34,961 bases of DNA from Alphaproteobacteria bacterium (GCA_028822585.1 JAPKDL010000024.1:1-34961); one strand, 5' to 3'. Shown: positions 1 through 7,947, numbered from the stretch's first letter. Notes: generated from the sequence alone by a model not told the origin. Made by a program: numbers and translations.

Positions 1-100
1 CGAACTTCTCGCCCAGGCGATGGGTTAAAGCGGCATTACCAGAAGAACGTGGGTGCGCCGCAAATTCCCGGCTGCCATCCCCTGACGCCATCGAGACCAT
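1..100 (-). CDS. Possible 5' end of a gene leaving the left edge
   Basis: An open frame starts at an ATG at 100 and runs leftward off the window with no stop in 33 codons, beginning MVSMASGDGSREF. I do not recognise it, and no strong ribosome binding site precedes it. It is too short to assign a family, and it could be a chance open frame beside decayed DNA. Confidence 0.25.
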   Translation of the reverse strand, partial: MVSMASGDGSREFAAHPRSSGNAALTHRLGEKF

Positions 101-185
101 ACTTCTAGGTCGTAAAAACCTTAATCAAAAACGATGGGATAGCAATGCATTGTTTGTGCCAAGATATTAAGGTTAAGGGATAATA

Positions 186-290
186 AGTGGTTCGCGGGAC
201 AATGTCTTCGTGGAAAGGCTGTGGCCAACAATCAAATATGAAGAGGTTTAACTGCACGCCTACCGCGACGTGCCCGAGGCTCGGGCAAGG
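186..290 (+). pseudogene. IS3-family transposase C-terminal remnant
   Basis: One frame reads DNVFVERLWPTIKYEEV, a stop (TAA), then LHAYRDVPEARAR. This matches the conserved stretch around the last catalytic Glu of IS3-family OrfB (DDE) transposases, usually DN-FVERLWR-KYEEVYLHAY. The stop sits where Tyr is expected, so the copy is dead. Upstream and downstream parts are missing; on the right it runs straight into the IS5-like right end at about 287. The family assignment rests on this one motif block, which is quite distinctive. Confidence 0.6.
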
Positions 291-479
291 GAGCTAAAAT
301 TCGCACCCTGTATGGTGTTCGAAGATCTGTCCCCACAGGATAAATGCGGCCGTATTTTGGAAATGTCCTAAAATGCCCGCCAAAAACACTGAAGAGCCGA
401 CGCTGTGGCTGTAAAATCTTGCCATACTGAAAAAATTAACGCTCTCGCGCCTAAATAAGACCCTTAAGCAGAGGTTTCA
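287..479 (+). mobile_element. Solo right end of the IS5-like element (copy 1)
   Basis: About 193 bases match 6012-6203 almost end to end with scattered substitutions. They hold the last codons of the transposase (TLYGVRRSVPTG then stop), the 3' non-coding part and a right terminal repeat ending CAGAGGTTTCA. The rest of the element is absent, so this is a truncated remnant. It abuts an IS3 relic on the left and cuts into a lipoprotein gene on the right. Confidence 0.7.
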
Positions 480-721
480 TAAAGTGATTGCGTCGTCATA
501 ATTTTTTTTGATAAAAGACGTTTGAAATGATCGCCTTGATCAAAAAAAATCGAATACCTTTCCGAAATTCGCCCCGAAGCCTTCGCGCTAACCTCTGACC
601 CCAGTGCCTCACTCGTATCGTATTCGCTCGTTGTTTGGCAAGCGCCAAGGGTTCCTATCGAAATGACGACAATAATAAATTGGAATAAAGGTGCTATATT
701 ATTACTTTGAGTTTGGCGCAT
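464..721 (-). pseudogene. Small lipoprotein gene, 3' end replaced by an IS end
   Basis: From the ATG at 721 the product starts MRQTQSNN, then has a hydrophobic stretch (FQFIIVVISIGTL) and a lipobox LGAC followed by QTTS. This is a type II signal peptide for an outer- or inner-membrane lipoprotein. The mature part is short, polar and unrecognised. The last codons (ETSA) are read from the IS5-like terminal repeat at 468-479, so the original C-terminus was probably lost by insertion or deletion. An ATG 14 codons upstream (751) is in frame, but the start at 721 gives the better signal peptide. Confidence 0.45.
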
Positions 722-779
722 AGTAAAATGCCATTCCATGTGAAACGGCACATTAGCTTATCAGAAAATATAGCGTCAC

Positions 780-1354
780 TTTATTAAGTCGGCTAGTCCA
801 TTCAGTCATATTCATTAGATAATAATGCAATTTTTATCAACAGCGCCTGTCCTTATTTCCAACGCTTTCCGCTCAACAAAGACTCTCTCTCTTGATTGCA
901 CAGGCGACCGAGACCAGTTGGGGATCAAGTCTTTGGCGGGCGGCTTTTGGGGGAGCGGCCCGTGGGGCGTCCAATAGTTCTAGTAGGTTGCGGACGTTTT
1001 TCCGCAGCGCCTTTTCCGGGAAATGCCAGGACATTTTCAGACTCTCCCGACGCGGTGTTTGGTGCTATTCCCGATCCGCTTCCTGACCCTGCACCAATCT
1101 TTTCGGTCAGGATGTTGACGCCGTGATAGCGCTGAATCATTGGAAACACCGCCGAATACCCGCCATGACGATAGCGGACCAAACAACTGGGTCGACGACG
1201 ATATATATGGTTCTCGTTCATAGGCGGCGCCTGAACTACACTGGAATTCAAAATACGAATTCATCTGACTATTGCCAGTTAGGCGTTTACCAGCGCAATT
1301 ACAAGCATGAAAGTTGCCCCACGAGCGCCAAGAGATTAGAAAGGCAGGGTAGCA
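780..1354. other. Stretch without a supportable gene
   Basis: Several overlapping open frames exist on both strands between 892 and 1377, but none resembles a family I know. They are rich in Arg, Ser and Gly, as out-of-frame translations of GC-rich DNA usually are. I cannot tell whether this is a badly decayed gene. The last 30 bases carry the ribosome binding site of the next gene. Confidence 0.4.
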
Positions 1355-2203
1355 ATGCCGGACAATTTGTTGATTGATACAGCCCTTATCCCCGGCGTCG
1401 TTTCGATATTTGCCGCGGGTTTGCTGTGGTTCATCGGCGGCGCGGACCGTGGATACGCCGCCGCCGCCGGTGCCATCGGCATCGGCTTTATTACGGGGTA
1501 CCTCGTGATACTGGGGCCGCCGCCCGCGCCGCCTACTGCGTCGATGCAAAAATTATTCTATGTCGTCGCCGTTGGCGTCATCCTGGGCGTCCTGCTGGAT
1601 TTAATGCGGCCACAACCCGGGGTAACGCGCGCCTTGGGCGCCCTGGCACCATTGGTCATTATTGGATGGTTTGTTTGGCGGCGCCTGTTTGCAATCGATT
1701 GGGGACATGATTGGACCTTGCTAATTAAGGTGGTGGGGTTCGCAATCGTCGCAGGCGCAATTTTAGCGTCGTTATATAGGGAGCGGGGCGCGGCGGTGGA
1801 GTCGGGCGTGATGATCCTGGTCGCCGCGACAGGCCTTGCCGGATTGGCGTTTTTCGGCGCGTCAGCGGTCGTCGCTCAATTGAGTGGGACGATCGCTGCG
1901 GGGGCGGTGGGATTGTTGCTATGGAACTGGCCCTTTTCCCGCCACGGCTTCGGCGCTGCAGGGATTTTGGGCGCAGGCGGCGCTTTGATGGGGCTCGCTG
2001 CAATCTTGTTGTTTTTCAGCGAAGCCAATTCCTTGGCGTTAGTGATGTTGGCGTGCGTGTTCCTGGCCGCGCCAATGTCCGAACGATTGGCGCCGGGACG
2101 TGGCGGGTTCGCACGCGCGATACGACCGTTCGTCTTGGCCGCAATCGCCACTATTCCCGCGCTGGTGGCGCTAGGGGTTGCGCTTTTAGGAAGAGGTCAA
2201 TAG
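1355..2203 (+). CDS. Polytopic membrane protein of unknown function
   Basis: The 282-residue product is almost entirely hydrophobic, with about eight or nine predicted membrane segments separated by short loops (for example residues 10-28, 32-52, 67-83, 92-107, 123-138, 150-172, 175-188, 200-220 and 260-280). It contains no recognisable transport or catalytic motif. The loop GPPPAPPTAS lies near residues 54-63. The ATG follows AGGCAGGGT at a good distance. It stands alone: decayed DNA lies before it and an IS-end relic after it. It resembles poorly characterised membrane proteins, but I cannot name a family. That it is a real gene is likely from the length and the consistent hydrophobic pattern. 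Confidence 0.75.
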   Translation: MPDNLLIDTALIPGVVSIFAAGLLWFIGGADRGYAAAAGAIGIGFITGYLVILGPPPAPPTASMQKLFYVVAVGVILGVLLDLMRPQPGVTRALGALAPLVIIGWFVWRRLFAIDWGHDWTLLIKVVGFAIVAGAILASLYRERGAAVESGVMILVAATGLAGLAFFGASAVVAQLSGTIAAGAVGLLLWNWPFSRHGFGAAGILGAGGALMGLAAILLFFSEANSLALVMLACVFLAAPMSERLAPGRGGFARAIRPFVLAAIATIPALVALGVALLGRGQ

Positions 2204-2246
2204 CAGTCATTGAATACTGCGAACCATTTGTGAGCGTTTTCAACGT

Positions 2247-2357
2247 TCAGCATTCTGATGAGTCGCCGTTTAGATTACGCAGCAATTTGGCCACTTCTGT
2301 AGCGGCGGCGGAATCAGCGTCGATTTTGGGTTCGGGCTCTGCATCGACGTTCGCTTG
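2247..2357 (-). pseudogene. 3' fragment of an unknown gene fused to an IS end
   Basis: On the minus strand a frame emerging from the IS terminal repeat (2359-2381) reads QANVDAEPEPKIDADS, continues AAATEVAKLLRNLNGDSSEC and stops at 2247. The acidic then amphipathic-helical composition and regular codon use suggest a genuine C-terminal tail whose front was removed at the IS junction. No family recognised. It could be chance, as the piece is only 37 codons. Confidence 0.35.
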
Positions 2358-2358
2358 T

Positions 2359-2381
2359 CCGAGACTTATGCAGAGGTCTCA
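2359..2381 (-). repeat. Solo left terminal repeat of the IS5-like element
   Basis: These 23 bases are an exact reverse complement of 5312-5334, the left end of the IS5-like element (outer sequence TGAGACCTCTGCATAA...). Similarity ends abruptly past the 23 bases. It lies just after the gluQ stop. Its outer end faces right, toward gluQ, so 2382-5311 is bracketed by two left ends in inverted orientation. Confidence 0.75.
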
Positions 2382-2392
2382 CCATTAAAATG

Positions 2393-3286
2393 TTAAGGTA
2401 ACCTTATCATCGCATGAATATCCGATGCTGCGGCACCACCCTTGCGCAACGATGCAAGTGTCGCGCCGGAGGTTCGTTTTGCGAACCGTTCGCCACTAGA
2501 GTCGCGAAGTAAGGGATGATGATGATAGGTGGGTTCCGGAAAATTCAGCAATTTCTGCAAAACCCGATGAACATGAGTGGCGTGCAGCAAATCTTCGCCG
2601 CGCGTGACCAATGTGACCCCTTGGAACGCGTCATCAACCACAACAGCCAAGTGATAGCTGGTGTCAATATCCTTGCGCGCCAGAACCACGTCACCGCAGC
2701 CGTGGAGGTCAACAGTGATGCGTCCGCGCACCTGGTCAAAAAAAGTTAAGGGTTCCTTGGATTGGTCACGATCGAGTCTTCGCAACGATTTCTTCATATC
2801 CAACCGCAACGCATAGCTGGCGCCACCGGCAATACGAGCTTCACGCGCCGGCGCCGTCAAATTTCGGCACGTTCCAGGATACACAGATCCGTCCGGGCCG
2901 TGTGGCGCGGAGACCGATGCGTCGGCTTCACGCCGTAAGTCCTTACGGGTGCAAAAGCAGGGATACAAAAGGTCAGCGCGTTGTAAATTTTCCAGAGCAG
3001 CGGCGTAATCAGAGATATGATCCGATTGGCGACGCACCGGTGTTTCCCAACGCAATCCCAACCATTCCAAATCCTCAAAAATAGCGGTTTCAAATGCCGG
3101 TCGGCAGCGGCCCGTATCGATGTCCTCAATACGCAACAGGAAGCAACCCTCTGCCTTTTGCGCTGCTGCAGCGGCAAACATGGCGCTGTAGGCGTGCCCG
3201 ATATGCAATAGCCCGGTTGGGCTGGGCGCAAACCGCGTCACAATGGCACCCGCTTGATCATGTTGTAAATTCGTCGTCGGACTCAT
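2393..3286 (-). CDS. gluQ: Glutamyl-Q tRNA(Asp) synthetase
   Basis: A 297-residue paralogue of the catalytic half of glutamyl-tRNA synthetase. This family activates glutamate without tRNA and attaches it to queuosine in the anticodon loop of tRNA(Asp). Visible features: FAPSPTGLLHIGH near 19-31 with the class I HIGH motif; the zinc-site pattern Cys110-x-Cys112, Tyr136, Cys140; and FAKRT at 268-272 in place of the KMSKS loop, as is usual in GluQ. It lacks the C-terminal anticodon-binding domain, which separates it from GltX (about 470 residues). The ATG at 3286 precedes the conserved region by a normal leader. The end at IRLP appears natural; an IS terminal repeat lies 12 bases beyond. It is divergent from the glycosylase gene, 41 bases away. 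Confidence 0.92.
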   Translation of the reverse strand: MSPTTNLQHDQAGAIVTRFAPSPTGLLHIGHAYSAMFAAAAAQKAEGCFLLRIEDIDTGRCRPAFETAIFEDLEWLGLRWETPVRRQSDHISDYAAALENLQRADLLYPCFCTRKDLRREADASVSAPHGPDGSVYPGTCRNLTAPAREARIAGGASYALRLDMKKSLRRLDRDQSKEPLTFFDQVRGRITVDLHGCGDVVLARKDIDTSYHLAVVVDDAFQGVTLVTRGEDLLHATHVHRVLQKLLNFPEPTYHHHPLLRDSSGERFAKRTSGATLASLRKGGAAASDIHAMIRLP

Positions 3287-3327
3287 AGGACTGGCGGTAG
3301 CCTTCGGGAGGGTTTAAGTCAATTATT

Positions 3328-3939
3328 ATGACGCCTGATCTTATCGCCACCGCCTTGGACGAATTGGCCGCCCGCGACGCCGACATTGCCCGGGCATTGG
3401 AATCCGTTGGTTATCCTGAACCGCGCAATCGGGAGCCAGGATTCGTAACCTTTCTAAACATCATCATCGGTCAACAAGTCTCCGTACACGCCGCCGCCGC
3501 AATTCGGGGACGCTTGATTGATGCTCTTGATCCTTCGACGCCGAAACAATTTCTAGCGCTGAACGACGACGCCTTGCGCGCGATTGGTCTTAGCCGCCGC
3601 AAAATAGAATATTGCCGTTTGTTGGCCCAGGACATCGAATCTGGCGCTTTTGAACCTGATCGCCTGCCCGAATTTGATGACGAACAGGTTATGTTGCAGA
3701 TCACTGCGCGCAAGGGTCTGGGCCGTTGGAGCGCTGAGGTTTATATGCTGTTCGTGCTGGGGCGTTGTGACACCTGGCCCGCCGATGACCTTGCCGTACA
3801 AGTCGCAGTACAGCGTATCAAGGGATTGGACCAACGTCCCAACCGCGCGACCATGGATGATGTTGCGGAAAGCTGGCGACCCTGGCGCGGCGTCGCTGCG
3901 TTGTTATTTTGGCATCACTACAACAATGCGGCCTTATAG
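3328..3939 (+). CDS. DNA-3-methyladenine glycosylase II (AlkA-like)
   Basis: A 203-residue HhH-GPD base-excision glycosylase that removes alkylated purines from DNA. IIIGQQVSVHAA (45-56) matches the conserved IxxQQ helix. The helix-hairpin-helix reads ITARKGLGRWSAEVYML (125-141) and is followed by CDTWPADDLAVQ, whose second Asp (154) is the expected catalytic residue. It lacks the N-terminal domain of E. coli AlkA, so it is the short single-lobe form common in alphaproteobacteria. It is followed 34 bases later by the carboxylesterase on the same strand, so co-transcription is plausible. Confidence in the family is high; substrate range is inferred. Confidence 0.9.
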   Translation: MTPDLIATALDELAARDADIARALESVGYPEPRNREPGFVTFLNIIIGQQVSVHAAAAIRGRLIDALDPSTPKQFLALNDDALRAIGLSRRKIEYCRLLAQDIESGAFEPDRLPEFDDEQVMLQITARKGLGRWSAEVYMLFVLGRCDTWPADDLAVQVAVQRIKGLDQRPNRATMDDVAESWRPWRGVAALLFWHHYNNAAL

Positions 3940-3973
3940 CGGCGGCAAACTCCAATTCGAGAAGGAATGGCAC

Positions 3974-4636
3974 ATGGCTGAATTGATGGAATTGGACGGG
4001 CCGCGTTATGGCCCGTCAGCGGGTGGTGACCCCGATCAATTAGTGATTCTACTACATGGCTTGGGCGCGGATGGTGCCGATTTGATCGGCTTGGCGCCGC
4101 ATTGGGCGTCGATATTGCCCAACGCCGCCTTCGCCGCGCCGAATGCGCCCTTTCCCTGCGAAATGGCGCCTATGGGATATCAATGGTTCAGCGTTCAAGA
4201 CCGGTCGCCAGAAGGGATGTTGGCGCAGGCGCGTGCGATTGCTCCATCGCTTGATGCGTTCATCGACGCTGAATTGGCGCGGGTTAACTTGACGGTGGAT
4301 AAGCTTGCGTTGGTGGGTTTCAGCCAGGGTACCATGATGAGCCTCTATATCGCGCCACGCCGCGCCCCTTCTCTCGCTGCAGTGGTCGGATACTCGGGCC
4401 GTCTGATTGCGCCGGAACGTTTGGCGGAAGAGGCCACGTCGCGACCGTCCGTTTTGTTAATTCATGGTGAAGTTGACGACCTGGTGCCATTCGCCTCCTT
4501 GGGAGAGGCAGAAGCTGCCTTGAAGGCCGCCGGATTTGACGTTAACACCGAAGCTAGGCCTGGTCTGGGACATGGGATTGACCCGGAAGGGTTGGAGTGC
4601 GGTGGCTCATTCCTGAAAAAAGCTTTCGGGCTTTAG
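3974..4636 (+). CDS. Alpha/beta hydrolase, phospholipase/carboxylesterase family
   Basis: A 220-residue cytoplasmic serine hydrolase of the YpfH / acyl-protein-thioesterase-like group. It has the oxyanion region VILLHGLGADGAD (24-36), the nucleophile elbow GFSQG with Ser117, the acid Asp168 in HGEVDDLVP, and the base His200 in GLGHGID. The ATG at 3974 was chosen because GAAGGAA lies upstream and the family begins about 20 residues before the HGLG motif; a longer in-frame upstream extension would overlap the glycosylase gene. The physiological ester is unknown. It is followed at 3 bases by the next gene, suggesting translational coupling. Confidence 0.9.
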   Translation: MAELMELDGPRYGPSAGGDPDQLVILLHGLGADGADLIGLAPHWASILPNAAFAAPNAPFPCEMAPMGYQWFSVQDRSPEGMLAQARAIAPSLDAFIDAELARVNLTVDKLALVGFSQGTMMSLYIAPRRAPSLAAVVGYSGRLIAPERLAEEATSRPSVLLIHGEVDDLVPFASLGEAEAALKAAGFDVNTEARPGLGHGIDPEGLECGGSFLKKAFGL

Positions 4637-4639
4637 GTC

Positions 4640-5296
4640 GTGCAAGCCGGGCGACCGCTGCAAAACAGGGTCGCCCCGACCAGTGAGATCGTTGCGGTTC
4701 CATCGCGCGGTATGTTCATGGGCAACCGGGGCGTTCTGCACGATGACACACAGCGTCTGGGCAAACGCCGCTGGGTATTGAAAGCTTGGATTATCTGTCA
4801 GTTGGAATTCAAGAACCGCCAGCGAACCGTTATGACTCCGCGTCGTTACACCGAATTGTTTTTCTTCGACGAAGCGACCGCGATCGCTGCCGGACATCGT
4901 CCTTGCTACGAATGCCGTCGGCAGGCGGCATTAGCTTGGCGGGATGCATGGCGTCAGGCATCAGGCGTCCTGGAGACGCCGCGCGCCGGTGAAATGGATG
5001 CCATCCTACACAACGAGCGGGTGGATGCAGCGTCGCGAATACAACGGTTATGTTCTGGCACCTTTGATGATTTACCCGATGGCGCGTTCGTCTTAATCGA
5101 CAGCCAACCGCATTTGATCCTCGGCGAAGATATACTACCTTGGTCGTGGTCTGGCTACAGCGCGCCAAAACCCCGCCCGCAGGGACCGGGTGCCATCATC
5201 CTGACCCCGCCCAGCGCCATGGCGGTGTTGCGCGAAGGATATCAGCCCGAATTGCATCCCAGTGTCCATCAGCGCGATACGAAAAAAGGTAATTGA
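4640..5296 (+). CDS. Conserved alphaproteobacterial protein with a CxxC motif
   Basis: A 218-residue soluble protein starting at a GTG 3 bases after the esterase stop. The early part LQNRVAPTSEIVAVPSRG and FMGNRG, then ELFFFDEATAIAAGHRPC and YECRR, resemble a hypothetical protein I associate with alphaproteobacterial genomes. The Cys-x2-Cys in GHRPCYECRR may bind a metal, reminiscent of Ada-like zinc motifs, but only one pair is visible. The C-terminal half contains DLPDGAFVLIDSQPHLI and a Trp/Tyr-rich segment ending near PELHPS. No enzymatic function can be assigned. Tight spacing after the esterase and glycosylase suggests one transcription unit. The IS5-like element begins 16 bases after its stop. 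Confidence 0.8.
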   Translation: MQAGRPLQNRVAPTSEIVAVPSRGMFMGNRGVLHDDTQRLGKRRWVLKAWIICQLEFKNRQRTVMTPRRYTELFFFDEATAIAAGHRPCYECRRQAALAWRDAWRQASGVLETPRAGEMDAILHNERVDAASRIQRLCSGTFDDLPDGAFVLIDSQPHLILGEDILPWSWSGYSAPKPRPQGPGAIILTPPSAMAVLREGYQPELHPSVHQRDTKKGN

Positions 5297-5311
5297 ATTT
5301 TCTATACACTC

Positions 5312-6203
5312 TGAGACCTCTGCATAAGTCTCGGGCATAGGACTGAGATTTGTTATGCTCGTGTCATGAGGAATTCCTATGAGATCCAATCAGCGCTGTT
5401 TGTTTCCAGCATAGTGCTTGGTCACCCCTCCTTACATGATCCGGACGACACCGAAGCGGTTTTGGATTGGACGCGGCTTGTAGCCTTGATGGATGAAATT
5501 TACGCGTCGACGGCAGTTCGTCCGAACTATCCCTTGCTGACGTTGCTGCTCAGTCTTTTGCGAGCATCTGGTACAAGCTTTCTGACGAACGCCTTGCGGC
5601 CAAGCCTGGCGCGCGATTTGTTGTTCCGGCGTTTCTTTCGCCTTGAGTTATCCAAGGTATTCCTGACGCAACGACATTGGGCCATTTTCGCCAATAACTC
5701 GTACAGTACGATTTGTGGGAGACGTTGCTGGGAGCGATGAACCGTCAACTGGAGGCGCAGCAGATCATCATGTCAGAAGGTCGGGTCAATATAATTGATG
5801 CGGCACCGGTTGAAGCAGCGCAATCGGGTCCGGGCAAGGGCGTGGAGGAAAAGCCGACGAAGGACGTTGAAACGGGTTGGCATGTGAAGCAGGACAGCAG
5901 ACGGCCCGTCGCCACCTATAAACGGCTGCATGAGCCGACGCGAACACGGGTTATGGGGCTGAACAAAATCTGACATTTCATGGGCTGGCGTCAATGGCGA
6001 GTAACATCCGCAAGGGTGCTAGATTTCTCACCCTGTATGGTGTTCGAAGTTCTGTCCCCGCAGGATAAATGCGGTCGTTTTTTGAAAATACCCTAAAATT
6101 CCCGCCAAAATACTGAAGAACCGGCGTAGTGGCTGTAAAACTTCGTCATACTGACAAGTTTAACGCTCTCGGATCTGAAAAAGCCCTTTATACAGAGGTC
6201 TCA
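5312..6203 (+). mobile_element. Internally deleted IS5-like insertion sequence
   Basis: Bounded by imperfect inverted terminal repeats: left TGAGACCTCTGCATAAGTCT, right (reverse complement) TGAGACCTCTGTATAAAGGG. It is about 892 bases long with one degraded transposase gene reading rightward. No target-site duplication is visible at the edges (ACTC on the left, CTAT on the right). The 3' 190 bases recur at 287-479 and the left repeat recurs inverted at 2359-2381, so the family has been active here in the past. The copy cannot make an intact transposase. Confidence 0.8.
5366..6068 (+). pseudogene. IS5-family transposase, frameshifted and internally deleted
   Basis: The N-terminal part reads DWTRLVALMDEIYASTAV and RPNYPLLTLLLSLLRAS, then shifts frame (WYKLSDERLAAKPG in one frame, ARDLLFRRFFRLELSK in another, DLWETLLGAMNRQLEAQ in a third). 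It continues NIIDAAPVEAAQSGPGKG and WHVKQDSR, then jumps directly to VATYKRLHEPTRTRVMGL. The intervening 120 or so residues, with most of the DDE catalytic core, are missing. After a stop near 5973 the tail resumes as LTFHGLASMASNIRKG and ARFLTLYGVRSSVPAG, ending at 6068. This is the IS5-group architecture with several inactivating lesions. Confidence 0.8.
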
Positions 6204-6298
6204 CTATATCTTGTATCGAAAATCCGATTCAGCTATCAAAATATGATCGTTGACGGACCTCTGACTGAAGGGGGCACCGCAAGAGCGGTGGCTAAATT

Positions 6299-6862
6299 GT
6301 GTTGATCGAGACGAAGGAATGCCCAGCGCTGGTCTTGAACGCCGATTTTCGGCCGTTGAGCTATTTTCCCTTATCGTTGTGGTCGTGGCATGACGCAGTA
6401 AAAGCCGTGGTCACAGACCGGGTCAACGTCGTGTCCAGCTATGATAGATATGTGCGCTCGCCTTCCTTCGCACTACGCGTGCCCAGCGTCATCGCTCTAA
6501 AAGACTTTATCGTACCCAATCGCAAACCAGCGTTCACCCGGTTCAATGTTTTCCTACGCGACCGCTTCGCCTGTCAATATTGCGGTGACGCCCTACCGTC
6601 ACACGAATTGACCTTCGATCATGTCGTCCCACGATTCCGTGGCGGCCGCACAACCTGGGAAAATGTGGTGAGCGCCTGCGCACCGTGCAATCTACGCAAA
6701 GGCGGTCGGATGCCATCGCGGGCGAGTATGGCACCAAAACGGCCGCCCACACAGCCCTCCACCCAACAGTTGCAGGAAAATGGGCGCGGTTTCCCGCCTA
6801 ATTTTCTGCATGATAGCTGGCGGGACTTTCTGTACTGGGATACGGAACTCGATCCGATCTAA
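6299..6862 (+). CDS. HNH endonuclease
   Basis: A 187-residue protein with an N-terminal domain typical of stand-alone bacterial HNH proteins (ALVLNADFRPLSYFPLSLWS) and a C-terminal HNH fold. The fold has Cys92-x2-Cys95, then LTFDHVVPRFRGG (105-117) with the HNH His, then WENVVSACAPCN with Cys127-x2-Cys130. The cysteine pairs hold the structural zinc; the His-Asn residues would hold the catalytic metal. Conserved PPNFLHDSWRDFLYWD ends the protein. The GTG at 6299 gives the normal N-terminus; its ribosome site is weak. The family is widespread as a solitary chromosomal gene in alphaproteobacteria and its role is unknown; I see no associated methyltransferase or defence gene. Confidence 0.88.
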   Translation: MLIETKECPALVLNADFRPLSYFPLSLWSWHDAVKAVVTDRVNVVSSYDRYVRSPSFALRVPSVIALKDFIVPNRKPAFTRFNVFLRDRFACQYCGDALPSHELTFDHVVPRFRGGRTTWENVVSACAPCNLRKGGRMPSRASMAPKRPPTQPSTQQLQENGRGFPPNFLHDSWRDFLYWDTELDPI

Positions 6863-7440
6863 AACCGTTCCGACAGCCAAATCGCGGCGCGCGACCCGGT
6901 TTTTATAACTGCACTTAACACGGGATAACCCACCGCGTCCGCCGCGCCAAGGCCCAGCGCCGTGTCGCGGTGTTGCAATTCCTCGGCGCGAAATTCGTCG
7001 ATTGTGGATTTCAACATGGGTTCATCCTGGTGTGTATCACCGCTAAGACGTTCCGATTGTTGCTGGTAGTGTTCGTCGATGACTTCTTCGACGGCAACAG
7101 TGCAGGCCATCGCCGCTTTTTCTCCCATCAGAGCAGTCGCCGCGCCTAGCGCGAATCCAGCGACCCGCCACAACGGGCCCAAAATGGTGGGCCGTACTTG
7201 TCGTTCAACTAACATCGCGTCAAAGGTTTCCAAATGATGTTTTTCCTGATCCGCCATACGCAGAATAACAGGTGCGCACGCAGATTTTCTGAGCACGGAA
7301 AGTTGCCCTTCATAGATACGCACTGCGCCGAATTCACCTGCCTGATCGACGCGGATCATGCGCTTGACGTCCTCTAATGGCGGCGGATCGCCCGGCAAAT
7401 AGGCGGGCCCCGCAGGGAGGTTGTCCGGTTTGGCTGTCAT
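6859..7440 (-). CDS. coq7: 5-demethoxyubiquinol hydroxylase Coq7
   Basis: A 193-residue di-iron oxygenase that hydroxylates demethoxyubiquinol in late ubiquinone synthesis at the membrane face. Iron ligands visible: Glu in DQAGEFGAVRIYEGQ, the ExxH in QEKHHLETF, Glu residues in VEEVIDEHY, and the final ExxH in EELQHRDTA. The ATG at 7438-7440 overlaps the dsbB stop as ATGA, which fixes the start and indicates translational coupling. A longer in-frame extension upstream is rejected because it lies inside dsbB. The gene overlaps the HNH gene by 4 bases at their convergent ends. Confidence 0.93.
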   Translation of the reverse strand: MTAKPDNLPAGPAYLPGDPPPLEDVKRMIRVDQAGEFGAVRIYEGQLSVLRKSACAPVILRMADQEKHHLETFDAMLVERQVRPTILGPLWRVAGFALGAATALMGEKAAMACTVAVEEVIDEHYQQQSERLSGDTHQDEPMLKSTIDEFRAEELQHRDTALGLGAADAVGYPVLSAVIKTGSRAAIWLSERF

Positions 7441-7931
7441 CGTCTTGCGATCCAAATTGTTCCTAACCCAACGAACAGGGAGAGCAGAAAATTGTACCCC
7501 GCCATGGAAACCCCAAACAAGGACCATGGAATTTCGTCGCACCGCAGCACCGCCGCGTTCATGATTTGATCGCGAAGCGCGTCCAGTGTTTGCGCGGCTC
7601 CGCCGACGCCGCTGCAAGTGGCGGGGCCGGCCCACCATTTGTATTCGACGCCCGCGTGATAACCAGCAATTCCAGCCCCCGCCAGCACAGCCGCCGCGCC
7701 CGACCAAACCATAAGATTCCGCATCCATACCGTAGCGTACAACCGTAAGGACAGAGCTCCAAGGCCAAGCGCCACCCACCAAGGAATTCGTTGATAAAGG
7801 CACAAGGCGCAAGGCTGCAGTCCGCCCAAAAATTGAAACGCATAAGCGCTAGCCAATGCAACGATGCTGCTGCAAATGAGTCCGATAGCGGCGGCGCGTT
7901 CCCCTAATCTACCAATGGTATTATGCAACAT
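7437..7931 (-). CDS. dsbB: Disulfide bond formation protein DsbB family
   Basis: A 164-residue inner-membrane protein with four hydrophobic segments. The ubiquinone-linked active-site pair is Cys41-x2-Cys44 in LQPCALCLYQRIPWW. The second periplasmic pair is Cys106 (GPATCSG) and Cys131 (LRCDEIPW). This pattern re-oxidises a periplasmic DsbA using ubiquinone, which suits the coupling to coq7 through the ATGA overlap. The ATG at 7931 is preferred over a TTG nine codons upstream because the latter would overlap the preceding gene. The genus-level substrate is unknown. No dsbA is in the window. Confidence 0.88.
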   Translation of the reverse strand: MLHNTIGRLGERAAAIGLICSSIVALASAYAFQFLGGLQPCALCLYQRIPWWVALGLGALSLRLYATVWMRNLMVWSGAAAVLAGAGIAGYHAGVEYKWWAGPATCSGVGGAAQTLDALRDQIMNAAVLRCDEIPWSLFGVSMAGYNFLLSLFVGLGTIWIARR

Positions 7932-7947
7932 GGAAGTAACCAAAATT

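Noticed and set aside
1037-1549. Minus-strand open frame of 170 codons rich in Arg and Gly
   Set aside because: It overlaps the start of the membrane protein gene and has a shadow-like composition with no family resemblance.
3650-3973. Long upstream extension of the carboxylesterase frame
   Set aside because: It overlaps the glycosylase gene in another frame; the ATG at 3974 has a proper ribosome site and the family's usual length.
6299-6862. HNH nuclease as part of a restriction or defence system
   Set aside because: It matches the stand-alone chromosomal HNH family, and no methyltransferase, helicase or other defence gene is beside it.
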